Positions 43,345-54,501 of a DNA stretch of 60,009 bases are shown here, piece after piece. Made by a program: the position numbers and the translations under genes. This DNA comes from Gryganskiella cystojenkinii (taxonomy: Eukaryota; Mortierellomycota; Mortierellomycetes; Mortierellales; Mortierellaceae): NCBI GenBank assembly GCA_015852425.1, contig JAAAIG010000103.1, positions 1 to 60,009 of the forward strand. Direction: 5' to 3'. Each line of letters begins with the position of its first letter. The first letter of the stretch is position 1. Under the pieces are notes generated by a model, which was not told the DNA's origin, searched no databases, and was given only the letters and a program-made list of their open reading frames with translations.

Positions 43345-44533
43345 TTAAAGATCGTTATTGATCTCCCGTTCCTTGCCCTTGGCGGTTTGGAGTTGGATCG
43401 AGTACTTGACCACATCTTCACCATAGCACCACTAAAAAAATTGATTTCCCAAGAATCACAGAGGAAACAGACGCGGCGCGATGTTAGTAAAACACACTGT
43501 AGCCAGAAACCTTTTGCCCATGATAACGTTTTTTTCCCTCGACTCTCACGCCTCCGACTTACAATCATGGTAACGCCTACGAGACATCCGATCATGGAGC
43601 CTAGCAAGGCCGCCAAGTACATGGGTCCACATTCATCCAATCCGAGTGCCGCATCATGTTCGATCCCGCACTGTGTCAAGAACAATTCCTTATGAACGAC
43701 CGTCAACAACAACGTAAGAACTGTGGATCCAATGAAAATCCCAATCATGATCCACCATGCCCTCGCAAAGAGCTTGACCCTCGAAGGTGATTTCTAAGGG
43801 GTAGGATGCGAAATGGATTGCATGGAGATATTGAGTTAAATTTAATTCTTGTCTCCTGTGGAGGTTTTGAGCCCTCGTTTTGACTTTGCTCTGAACAGGG
43901 TTATCGCAGATGGATGGTGGTGGGGGGCATTCCTCTCTTTTTGAATTGTTTGAAGTTTACCTTGAATGCAGCATAGATCCCAAAAGCTCCCAAAATGCCT
44001 CCTAGGACGGAGATTGTGCCAGAGATGTAGGACATGACCAACAAGTCAACGGTCTGCTCACCAAGAGCCGGCCAACCCTGACTCGAGTAAAACATACAAG
44101 TCGCCACCGAGTCACATAGTTGGATATTTCGCATCCCTGCAAGAACCAGACAGAAATACAGACTGGACATGCCGTTGATCTAAAAAAAAATGATGCATGG
44201 CAGAGGTTGGGGAAGCATGATGATATGCTGAGTCAATTGGCATGTTGAGGTTGACAAAACCTATCGGGTGGGTCGAAAAGAACGGAGCAAGCAGTGGCCG
44301 ACAAAATTTTGTTTTACCAAGAGGTAGCTGGCAAGGGCAAAGAGGCGTCCTCTTGGAGTGAAATGGCGGGCTGACCAACATCCTGACTTTTTAGGTTCGG
44401 AATATGAGGGTGGAGATGATGAAGTCGGAGGTGGAGCCGAATGTGATGAAGCTCCGAAGTGGACGTCGTCATCGATAGCAACCATCTCGAAAGAGTTGGA
44501 GTGCTCTGGGTCATCATAGTCTCTCATCTGCAT
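43345..44533 (-). CDS. four-helix integral membrane protein of unknown function
   Basis: The model is complement(join(43345..43431, 43563..43793, 43961..44179, 44318..44533)), 250 residues, all introns phase 0. The N-terminal 55 residues are acidic and Ser/Pro-rich (cytosolic tail). Four hydrophobic segments follow: LFALASYLLINGMSSLYFCLVL, LLVMSYISGTISVLGGILGAFGIYAAF, WWIMIGIFIGSTVLTLLLTVV and MYLAALLGSMIGCLVGVTMIW. A loop with paired Cys (LCDSVATC) follows the first helix and another (CGIEHDAALGLDECG) lies between helices 3 and 4. The short C-terminal tail is polar. The layout recalls tetraspan proteins but the CCG motif of tetraspanins is absent. I do not recognise a named family. Introns fall near the helix borders. 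Confidence 0.78.
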
Positions 44534-45549
44534 TTCCAGTGGCGTAAAAAAGATTGATGCGCGTACAGAAGACGAGCAGGGCGGGGAAGAAGTAAATGAA
44601 GTGTGGGTTCCAGTAGACACTGGGGTTACGCGCAATGACGGTTTTTTGATGATTAAAATTGTCACTCGAGATAAATGTCAAAAGGGAGGCGGGGGGAAGG
44701 AGGACCTGGTGGAGAAAGTGGAAAGGACAAAGAGAAAAATATACGTTTATTTTTTTTTGGCCGGGATATGCAGAAAGGCAAAAAAAAAAAGAAGAGAGAA
44801 ACCACTTTGAACCACCTAAAAAAAAAGCCTTCAAAGCATGCACATACAGGGACAAACCAGCTTGTCTGTTATATTCAGTAACAAGCAGAAAAGCAAAGTA
44901 AGAGAAAAGAACGAAAAAGAAGGAGACGGAGGCGCCAGAATGCGACGAGATGTTTTAAGAACAGAAAATAGAAAGGAAAAGGAAACCGCCTCCTGGATGA
45001 GGAGTCTCAAGCTCTCAAAAGAGAAAAAGAAAAAAATTGGAAACGGAGAACCAGATGGACAAGATGAAAAATATAGGCACAGCCCCGCACCAGTTGGGTT
45101 CCTGTTTTTTAGCTGGTAAACAGGATTGTCTACGAAAAAGAAGTCGTTGGGTTTATGTGTGCCGACGATAGGATGTGTAAGCGCGCCGATCCTCTGCAGA
45201 CAAACAAAATCACAAACGAGTCAAGAAGATATCTTCGTAGTCGGCACAAAGAACGCGGTCGTGTCGTGTCTGTCCGTGTTCAAATGTGTCCACCTGATAT
45301 TAATTTTCGCACGGTGTGCGTCCAACAGTCACATACCCCAGAGAAAACGAAGAAAAAGTTCGTCATCGCGGCTAATCCCATTTGCATTGGACGCGCTATG
45401 TTCTTATTCTTTAACGTCCTTATCATCTCTTCCTTTCTGCTCTCCACTCTCATCATCGCATATACATATCGAAATTTGCCTCTCTTCCACCATCACGCGA
45501 GCAGCAGGAAGCAAGCTAGAGAAAAAAAGGACCGGTGAATGCGGCATTG
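44534..45549. other. divergent upstream region of the tetraspan and PP2C genes
   Basis: About 1 kb. 44670-45080 is purine-rich on the plus strand (CT-rich when read on the tetraspan strand). No coding region is supported. Confidence 0.5.
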
Positions 45550-47905
45550 ATGATGTACTCTTTAGCATCAGCCAGGGCATCCTTGCCTGCTTTACCGTAC
45601 GGAATCCCCGTTTCCATCTCTGGACTCCGAACTCACTCCTCCTACTTCTACCATAAGTCACAGCTGGATCAGATCAGTGTTCGAAGCATTGGTACTCGCT
45701 TTCACCACGATACCCTACTCGCGACGAAAGAGACTCGCAGTGATCGAACCTCGTCCTTGAGCTCGTATCTCCTTCGCAGTCAGCAACAGAGCAACAAGAG
45801 CAATAATATTAAAGACCATAATGGATGCTCTCATCTCTTTTCCGCGATGAACTTCTCACGACACCACCACCACCTCTCTCACTATCCCGCAGGATTAACC
45901 CCTAAACGAACTACAGCATTTGCAACGTCGGGAACAGGAGTAGCACTTTCCTCCGTGGACACGACTCAATTGACAGCATTGCGGTCGATGCACCGTCGAT
46001 CGATCACGTACACGGTCGTCAGTACCCAGCAACGTCAAACACGCGCCTTTAGATCCTCAGCCGCGCAATGGTCCCAACCCTATTATGCCATGAAGAACTC
46101 CCAGGGCGATACTTTACGGATCAACCTCTCGAAATCCAGAGATTTTGTCGGCATCCGATCCACGCGTTGTCAACGAAAATACAATCAGGATCGATATAAA
46201 GTCCTTGTCCTGAACCCTCCAACACTCGCACCTGAACTCTCAGCAGCAGCAGAATCAGCTGCTGCCTCCATCCCTGCCTCGGCATCGGATTCCAAGGACG
46301 GAAAGACAGCAACAGCGCATAACAGGAGTACGACCGAGAGTGCCCAAATAGACGCGGACGAAAAGACCCTCTTCTACTTTGCCATCTTTGATGGTCACGG
46401 AGGATCCCATACGGCCGATTATCTGACCGCAAACCTGGACCAGTATATCGAGGAAGCGAAACCCGACATGGTCCCCAAAGTGATCAAGGAATTACGAAAG
46501 CTCGGCGGCTATTTTCGATCTTTTCGACCTCATTTCCTAGAGCCATTTTTACCCTCGAATTTTGAACAATCTGCAGAGGAGCGGTCTCGTCAGCAACGTA
46601 AAGTGCATATCAAGGGCAAAGGAGGACAGGTCAAACCCATGATTTTTATCCCACATCCAAACGCGTCGGAAGAGGAACAACATCAAGAATTGGAGTCGAT
46701 CCGGTCCCGGAGCTCCGGTGTCGACTCTGGATCGGGCAGAGAGGAAGAGCGCAAGAAAGAGGAACCCACCAAGGAGCCAAAAAAATCTCAAGAACAAGTC
46801 GAAGAAGAAGAGACCGAATACGACGAGGACGAGGATCCGTTCGTGATTGCAAGACGCCGTCGACTGAACAAGACTTCTCCGCTTCCGAGTGGGACGACCT
46901 CTTATTTCGGAGCCGATCGATCCGAATACCAGAGCCTGTTCCTTCGACAACACGATCCTTCAATCCCAAAGGCACCGACAGAGCTACCAGACCCCCCAAT
47001 GCCGACGACCATGACGTTGGAGCAACGGATGTTCCTGTCGTTTTTACAATGCGATAAAGAATTGATCCATGACAAGTACACTGATGGATCGACGGCTTCA
47101 GTCGTCATCGTGCAATCCAAGGGTGCATTCTGGGAGACTGCCGAGGATCTGGACTTGATTATTGCACATGTCGGGGATACGAGGATCTTGCTCTGTGAGG
47201 CACCCAAAGGCGAGTGTGTTCAATTGACCACGGATCATCATCCGGATGCCACTGTGGAAGCAGGTAAAATATCTTCGCCTTTTACAGCTATCGTGCATGT
47301 TAGGACAAACTGTGCTGCAGATACTAACAAAGGAGGCTTTTTTTAAAAATAATATTAATAACAGATCGTATTCGCAAGATGGCCGCCTACGTCAGTGCCG
47401 ATTCCTTTGGCGAAAACATGTTTCTGGGAACAGTCGCGAACACGCGTGCGTTGGGTGATGTCGCCATGAAGGCCTTTGGGGTCTCTGCAGAACCCGAGTT
47501 GATCAGGAGAACCGTCAAGGCCAAGGAAGCCGCGTTCATGGTCTTGATCTCGGATGGTATCTCGAGTGTCATGAGTAATCAAGAAGTAATTGATTGTGTC
47601 AAACTCGAGGGGAACCCGACCCTAGCAGCGGCCAATGTCTTGAATCTAGCGGAACAATTAGGTGCAGAGGACAATTGTACAGTTTTGGTAAGATTTGTCT
47701 AGTAGCATCTTTTTTTTTTTCTTCTTCTTCTCGCTTTCGTTTGTGCTCTGCCAATCTATGGACCCTCCTCTTAAGGTTATTTTTTTTTGCTCTTTAGGTC
47801 GTCAAACTGCCTGCTTGGGGAACACCGATGCCGGATCTGTCCAAGGAATTGAGAGAATATCGATGGCAAAGTGAAGCTCAACAGTCAAGGGCTAGGAGGC
47901 GTTAG
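45550..47905 (+). CDS. PP2C-family protein phosphatase, probably mitochondrial
   Basis: The model is join(45550..47263, 47365..47687, 47798..47905), 714 residues. PP2C enzymes are Mn/Mg-dependent Ser/Thr phosphatases. Motifs in order: RKYNQDRY (metal Asp), FAIFDGHGGSHTADYL (D281), KYTDGSTASVVIV (about D512), LIIAHVGDTRILLC, LTTDHHPDA, TRALGDVAMK, VLISDGISSVMSNQE and EDNCTVLVVKLPAW. The spacing between the DGHGG and DGSTA motifs is about 230 residues, 150 or more above normal, because of an acidic, Ser/Glu-rich insertion (about 330-480). The N-terminal 190 residues are rich in Arg, Ser and His with few acidic residues, fitting a mitochondrial presequence (MMYSLASARASLPALPYG). Yeast Ptc6 is a mitochondrial member with related layout; orthology is only inferred. 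The start is the first ATG; the second ATG follows at once. Confidence 0.88.
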
Positions 47906-48154
47906 AGTAGCTCTTTTTTTTGAGAGAGAGGGAAAGTGAGGACATAGAAATGAATAACCATAAAAGGACCAATGTACCATAGGTAGGAGAAATTCCACAT
48001 AAAAGATATAGAGACTTTTTTTATATACGTACAAGGGCGTTTCTTTTTTTTTCTATGTCTAAAGAACAATGAAGGGAAAGGGCAGAGATATGGGATATGG
48101 TATGCAAAAAAAAACAACAAGAATACTGAAAAGAGATGATAAGGACTAAAGTCT

Positions 48155-51100
48155 CTACTTGAAGACACCGCTGCCACCCCACTTGAGCATGGGACGCATA
48201 CCCTTCTGGACAATCTGCTCCAGGACCGAGACGCCTTCAAGGTTCAATTTCTCCAAGATGGGGTTGTAGACATGAGGCATCGTGGGAGCGAGAACACCCT
48301 TCTCGGGAATCTCACCCTTGAGCAACATCTCTGTGGCCATAGCGGCGGGGAGGCCGACGGTCTTGGCCATGGCGGTATAAGTCTCAAACGTACCATAAGA
48401 CACCAAAGTCGAAGTACGGGTTTGATCCGATCCATCCTTCAATTGAACACCAAACTCGTGGTGCAAAATGACCATGTCACGCTCCATGGGGTTGTACTTG
48501 AGCTTGTTCATTAACAGATTGCAGAAGCTGTCAAGAGTCGTGGTCGAGTTCTTGGCGGTGAAAGGAGCAGCGCCCTGGTTGTTGACCGAGGGCATGAGCG
48601 AGAGCCATTGGAGCGCGTCAACGACCTTGCCGACGCTGGGGTGGTTCTTGGGGAGATCGAGACGGTCCGCAATAGCGGCGGTGCGGGACTGGTTATCGTG
48701 CGAAGAAGTGTTGTTGAACAACAAGCTGTCCATGAACTCGGTCTATTAGAAGGGAATTGCTGTTGTTAACCAAATAATCCTTTTTTTGTGTGTCATCGAC
48801 AGCAAAATACTAGTGCCTGGTCCCGAGTTTTCTTACCCATGTGTTAAAGCCTTGCTGACTAGTCTCAGCGTTCAAGAGACCAATGCGGTTGAACGAATAC
48901 ATCAAATCAGCGTAACCCTTGTAGCGAAGCGTACCACGGAACATGGTGTCCAACTTCTCGACTGGACCCAATCCATAAGTCTCGGCATAGCTCAGCGAAT
49001 CTCTGTTGGCAACACCCTCCAGGTTGAATCCGGGGTAGATAGGGACATCGGGGAAGTGCTTCTTCATCAAGTCTTTGCCAGCGATCTCATGGAATCCATT
49101 ATGCATCCTGAATTTGGCATCGTTCAATCCAGCGGTCAAGACTCCGCGAGGCGACCAACTGAACTTGTAGGAGAGAGGTACGTTAGACGCCTCGGGAGCA
49201 GGCAAACCACCGCACCAGGAAACGAACGAGGTGACTTTGCCGCCCTCGGCCTTGACCTCGTCAATCATCTTCATAGCGCTCAAGTGGTCGATACCGGGGT
49301 CCAAACCGATCTCGTTCATGATGGTGATACCAGCTCTCTGAGCCCTATTCGCACAAGAAAAAGGACAAATACGAGGCTGTGTCAGTCTCAAAGTCATTCG
49401 CGTTTCTCCATCTTCCTTCTTGAAAACGACAATGATAGTTCCTACCTCTCATCGAGAGCCTTCATAGCGGGACTGATATAACTGGCAGTGACCATGTTCT
49501 TCTTCTCATTGATACAATGTTCCGCGATCACGGGGTGGAAGGGAGCGGGAACAAAACTGACCACGATATCGGAATCCTTGACCAACGAGGCCATCTTATC
49601 GTTATCTTTGACATCTAGGGGCACAACCTTTGTGTTGGGCTTACCCAACGCCAAGGAGGTCGCCTCGACCTGAGCATTACTGGCAATAGTGATGCTCACG
49701 TTAGGGTCACGGAGCAAGTAATCAACAAGGGGACCCGCAACGAATCCGGATCCACAGAGGAGAACTTTCTTTTGCTTAGGGGCAGTGCCGAAGCTAGTGT
49801 TGGCAGGAGTACAGGACGCGATGGCGGCCTTGAGCTTGGCAAGGTTGGCCTTGGCGTTCGTGGACTCCAACTTCTTGCTAAGGTCCTGATGAGCGGTCTT
49901 CAAGGCACCGTTCTCGGCAATGGTTGCTCCAGAAAGGACGGGATGATCAGTGTTGTCGCGAATCTAGGAAACAAATAAATAATAAAAATAATTAAGAATG
50001 AATCTTTCAAACGTCACCGATCTCACATCTCCATGCAAAAAGAATATTTTTTTTGGTCACTCTTACCAACTCTTTGATAAAGGGGTAGAGAGAGTCACTG
50101 AAGTGCTGGCTACTCTCCATGGGCAACTCTGAAGGGAGAATGTCAACAGACATGATCTGGACTCCAGGAGCCTCAGTGTTCTTGTGCTCAGTGCCAGCAA
50201 CAGCATCAACATAAAAGAAGGGGTCCTCGATCCTAGTCGCATGGGACATGAACTCGAATGAGCCCTTTTAGAATCAACACAAAGAAGAGATAGAAAAAGC
50301 GAGAGGGTTGTTAGTCGACATTCGGATCCGATCGGTCGCAGATGGATCACAAGAACGACAAATAAAATAAAGGGATGTGGTCCTTACATTGATGTCGCAA
50401 GAGATGTCAGCGACGCTCAGCATTCTAAATTTGTTGGCGGGATCGCTCTGAATGGTTTTCAATTGATCCGTGGTCATGAGACGGGGGAAACGGCTATCCC
50501 AGTAAGCACCATTGATGACCATGGACGAATAAGGCGCAATGTCCTTGTGGAAGGTCGAGGTGAACTGCTCAGGGTGAGCAAAGTATTCCTCAGCAGTCGT
50601 GAAGACGTTCTTGGACTTGTGACGGATATGGTCCTCGATGTTGACTTCAGCGGCGTAGATGCGGTCAAGGCGTGCATCTACAGAAACCAAAAAATAGAGG
50701 AAATGTTAGGGTCAGATTAAAAAAATCAAACCATCTCCCTGATGCCATTTTTCTGTGTAACTTACTCTTGCTGGTGGCAATCTTGGAAAGATCCTTGGGA
50801 TCAACAAACTCATGGGGCAAGGACTTGAAGACAGCCTGGGCTCCCTTGGAGACGTTTCCACCTCCGGTGAAAGTGAAAATCATAGGCCCAAACTCCTTGG
50901 GTGTGCCCTCATCCGAGATGGTGTTGCCCAAGGACTGAAGAGCGAGTTTGGCAGAGGCCAAAGTCTTGTAGTTATGAGCCATACCAACATGCTATTGTGT
51001 TGAAATAAAGAGTCGAATCTCGATCAGACTCTAAACGCATTTTTCAGAATTGTAGTCGTTCCTCGTTGTCAGTGATTGAAACGAGAACTTACAAGGAAAG

Positions 51101-51933
51101 GGCTGCTGTATCCGAGACCGAGCAGTCTCTGACCAAGTCCGTGGACACCATCGATCATGCCTGCATAACCGGCATGTTTTCCAAAGAGGACCAGACGCTG
51201 CTTATGCTCGTTCGCCATCAACTCATAGTCGATCAATCGGATTTTCTAAACATGAAAAAAAGTCAAAAATCACATTTGATTAGTTACTCATTCCTGATTC
51301 AGGACGAAGAGCAAACCTTTACAACAATCAGTCGGACACAAGCTCGCTTTTTTTTACCTTGTCGAGAACATCCTGGAGCATAGGCATGTTGTACTCTTGG
51401 CCCTTGTGCGTGTGCGAAAAGTACACATAGGTCTTTCCAGGGATCAAGTCCTTGACGGGGACCTCCTTAATACCCAAGATAATATCTGCAGGAGAGATAT
51501 CCTCTTGAACGATGGCACCAGCGGCCCTGTACTTGTCATCGGAAAAGATGCGCTTTGTGCTTGGTTGGACGTAGACATCGATCCCGGTTTCTTTAATCAA
51601 CTTTTCGACGGCCTCGGGGGTCAGGGCCGCACGCCTCTCCCAGCGGTTCTTGCCCTCTCGGCGGATCGCGACAGACTTGAAGGGGTTGTAAGAAGTCGAT
51701 GTATGCTTTTGGTATTGCTGTTGCTGAGACAAGGTGGTCATACGAGGAATGGCCGCGGATTGGATCTTTGGGGTCGACTGGGGGAAGTAGGTCTTGCCAG
51801 AGACTGCAGAGGTTGAAGAGAGCGCGCGTCTGTTCAAGGAACGTTTCATGGAGGCGGTGGCCATGCGACGGCTACCAGAAGCACCGAGGCGGGGCATGAC
51901 CTTGGAGGCAGCCAAGCTTGCTTGGGAAGACAT
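48155..51933 (-). CDS. bifunctional lysine-ketoglutarate reductase/saccharopine dehydrogenase (AASS type)
   Basis: The model is complement(join(48155..48742, 48837..49344, 49446..49963, 50067..50264, 50388..50677, 50766..50991, 51093..51245, 51358..51933)), 1018 residues. Residues 1 to about 90 are Ser/Arg/Ala-rich without acidic residues at the start, a likely mitochondrial presequence. The LKR half (about 95-480) starts VAIRREGKNRWERRAALTP and includes TYVYFSHTHKGQEYNMPML, LFGKHAGYAGMIDGVHGLGQR, IFTFTGGGNVSKGAQ and MLSVADISCDINGSFEF. The SDH half (about 545-1018) starts with the NAD(P) fold KKVLLCGSGFVAGPLVDYLL and includes NEIGLDPGIDHLSAM and SWCGGLPAPEASNVPLSYKFSWSPRGV. The two activities turn lysine plus 2-oxoglutarate into aminoadipate semialdehyde plus glutamate via saccharopine. 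Fungi of the Dikarya use separate Lys1 and Lys9 in the biosynthetic direction; this fused order is that of animals and plants. Human AASS has 926 residues. A purine-rich tract lies upstream. Confidence 0.93.
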
Positions 51934-53060
51934 AGTTAGAGCAGAAAGAGGAAGCGAGGTATTATAATACAAGGATGAAAAAGTTCAAAAACAATAAACA
52001 AGAAAAAAAGAGAGAGAGGAGAAAAAAGGATGAAGGGGAGATGAGAAGGAATTGAATGAGAGAGGGGAGAAATGAGGAATGAAAAAGAGAGAGAAAGAGA
52101 TGAGAAAGAGAAAAAGAGGAAGAAAAAGAAAAGGTGGGGAAAGAAAAAGGTACTACACCGACGTAATGGCTTATGACCTGGACTAGACTTGTGCAGGAAG
52201 GGTCAGAGAGCGAGGACCTTTGGTTTTTCCCATTGTTATGGCATCCGTTTCCGTTTTGTTCTCTGTTTTCCCCACTTCACTTCTGCTCGCCACACGCACA
52301 TCCTTCAGTTCACCATTGTCAAGCCAGTTTTCGCCTCTTGTTCCTGAGTTACAAGAAAGCCGATGACAACAACAGCAACAGCGACAACAACAAAATATGA
52401 CGGGCGAGCTCACCATCGGGTGAGAGGGAAGAGAGTACAAAGCAAAGACAACCCATTTTTTTTTTGCCCCGTGGGAGAAAAAATGCACCTTCCTTATTTG
52501 TACAAGTGACGCTGTCCTCGTCGGATTCCCACGGGGTGACTGTCCCGTCTTCCAGCTCTTTTTCTTTTCCTCCCACTCAAGTTTTTTTTAGTTTTTTCTT
52601 TCAAGAGTGTCTTCCACGACATGATCAAGCATCCCTTATGACTTCTTATCCAAGTGTGAACGTAGTATCACAATCTGCAGCAGGATGTTCGCCTGATTAT
52701 ATGGATACTCGACGATCGCAGGTAGCCCTTTTTTCCTGGCCCTTCGTGGGGTGCCTTGAACCATGTGACTCCATTGCAACTTTGTTTGCGCTTTTGTCCA
52801 ATCACATTCGAGGATTCCCAATACCCGCGTTTTTGGCCTTTGCCGCGCTGCCTCTGAGATCTATTAGAAAACTAACTGGAACTAGAGCAGGCGTAAAAAA
52901 AAGCTCAAGTATCACTTTAGGCATACGAGTTCCCATTCATTTTATCATACTTATGCCTGAAACCAGTCTAAACACTGCTTCCTTGCAATATAATCTAGAA
53001 AGAGGTAGTGATTTTTCAAACAAGAGGGGGAATATTTATTTTTGCTTTCTACCATAGGTA
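51934..53060. other. intergenic region with a polypurine tract upstream of the LKR/SDH gene
   Basis: From about 51965 to 52150 the plus strand is almost only A and G, i.e. a CT-rich leader read on the LKR/SDH strand. The remainder has no supported gene; a 197-codon plus-strand frame at 52464-53057 lacks an ATG start and any domain, and runs up to the 3' end of the ankyrin gene. Confidence 0.55.
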
Positions 53061-54036
53061 TTACTTGTTGGCCTTGTCCTGAATCTCCTTGGAAAGGGCC
53101 GCAGCAGCCTCAGGGCCAGCAGCAGCGAGCATTTCTGCGACCACGGCCTTGAGTTCGTCGTCACGGTCCTTACCATCGGCCTCGGTAGCTTTCATGATGG
53201 CCTCTATCCTGTCCTTGAACTCGTCCTTGTTTGCAGACTCTTTCTCGTCATCCTCCTTCTCATCATCCTCAACAAGCAAATGTGACATATCATCGTTGAG
53301 ATTGTCTTCGTCATCCTCCTCAGGGTGGGGGACACCAGTCAACTCGCGCAAGTAATACGCGACCTCGGTCCACTCTTCTTCCTCGGCATTGTCAGCGGCC
53401 TACAGGAAGAATATGAATAAGAAAAAAATGCATGAATATAGGACAACATATCTGCGTAGCAAGGCACAGAAAGAGCAGCAAATTCGATCAAAAGAAAAAA
53501 AAAAAAAAGAGAACTCACCGTGATCTCGTTCTCGTTGATGTGCTTGGCATCCGCACCAGCCTCGACGAGAATCTTTGCAATCTCAACGGTCTCGCAGACA
53601 AAGAGGGGCGAATCGCCTTCAGGATCCTGAATATTGACGTTGGCGCCCTTCTCCAACAAGTACTTGATCAAATCCTTGTGTCCATAGGATGCTGCGGCGT
53701 GCCTTGTTATGTCGAGAAAATATCAAGGTGTCAGTAAAACCTTGTACTCCAGCATTCTGTCTGGACTGGAGCTGATATGAGTTCTGAGGGAGTTTTTTCT
53801 CCTCGCGAACTTACAAGGAAGAGTATCCGTATTCATCCTGTGCGTCGACAGAGACGCCCTTCTCCTCGATAAACTTCTTGACGGCTTCGAGATCGCCATC
53901 GCCTATTTGATATAAACTGATTCGGTTAATGTCCATGTTACTGAGTTCCCATTTCGTGATTAACAAGGGTCCTCATTGTATCCATGTTCTCCCTGTGGGT
54001 TCCCTTACTGGCGGCCAACCAAATGTTATGCGACAT
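53061..54036 (-). CDS. small ankyrin-repeat protein with an acidic helical tail
   Basis: The model is complement(join(53061..53399, 53519..53702, 53815..53902, 54009..54036)), 212 residues. The first exon codes only MSHNIWLAA plus one base; its junction gives WLAASDGDLEAVKKFIEEKG, the usual start of this kind of ankyrin protein. About three ankyrin repeats follow (DEYGYSSLHAAASYGHKDLIKYLLEKG; PEGDSPLFVCETVEIAKILVEAGADA). From about residue 105 the chain is highly acidic (PEEDDEDNLNDD, DDEKEDDEKE), then a predicted helix with Ala-rich end (AEMLAAAGPEAAAALSKEI). The size and acidic tail recall small fungal ankyrin chaperones such as Yar1, but sequence similarity is not strong enough for a name. 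It shares a 465-base upstream region with Nup133. Confidence 0.85.
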
Positions 54037-54501
54037 TGTTCCTGTTTCTGAAGATGATCCTGGCGTAGAAGAGTCAAAGAGTTGACCGCAGCAAAGAAGC
54101 GCCTGCATGCCAGGTGAAAGCAGCAAAAAAAAAAAAAAAATCGGTGGCGCAGAAGGCACTTTAATCGTAAATGCTGCCCACATCTCTCTCTGCTCTCTGT
54201 CGTCTCGCAAAGCGCGTTTACCATTCTTTGATGCAAAAAAGACATTAACATTTTTCTATTCGCTCGACGACTTACTCTCACTCTGCATCGTTTCTCATCG
54301 GACCGACTGGAAAGCAAGCATACTTTCTGACCAAAGACAGGAGGACGCGCATCAGGAATCAAAGACCTCCATCCTTGTGCAAGAGAACAACAAATCCTTG
54401 ATCAGCGAAATCACAGGCACGCTCTTTTTTCGACTGTTTTTGTCTCTACAAAAAGAGCAAATTCACAATCAGACAAGGAACATCACACACGTACCTCAAC
54501 C
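54037..54501. promoter_or_regulatory. divergent promoter region of the ankyrin and Nup133 genes
   Basis: 465 bases between two divergent start codons. Contains an A17 run at about 54123-54140. No coding region. Both promoters must lie here; no specific factor site was recognised. Confidence 0.5.

Noticed and set aside
52464..53057. 197-codon plus-strand frame between LKR/SDH and the ankyrin gene
   Set aside because: It starts with a non-ATG codon, has no domain and ends at the 3' end of the ankyrin gene; probably chance.
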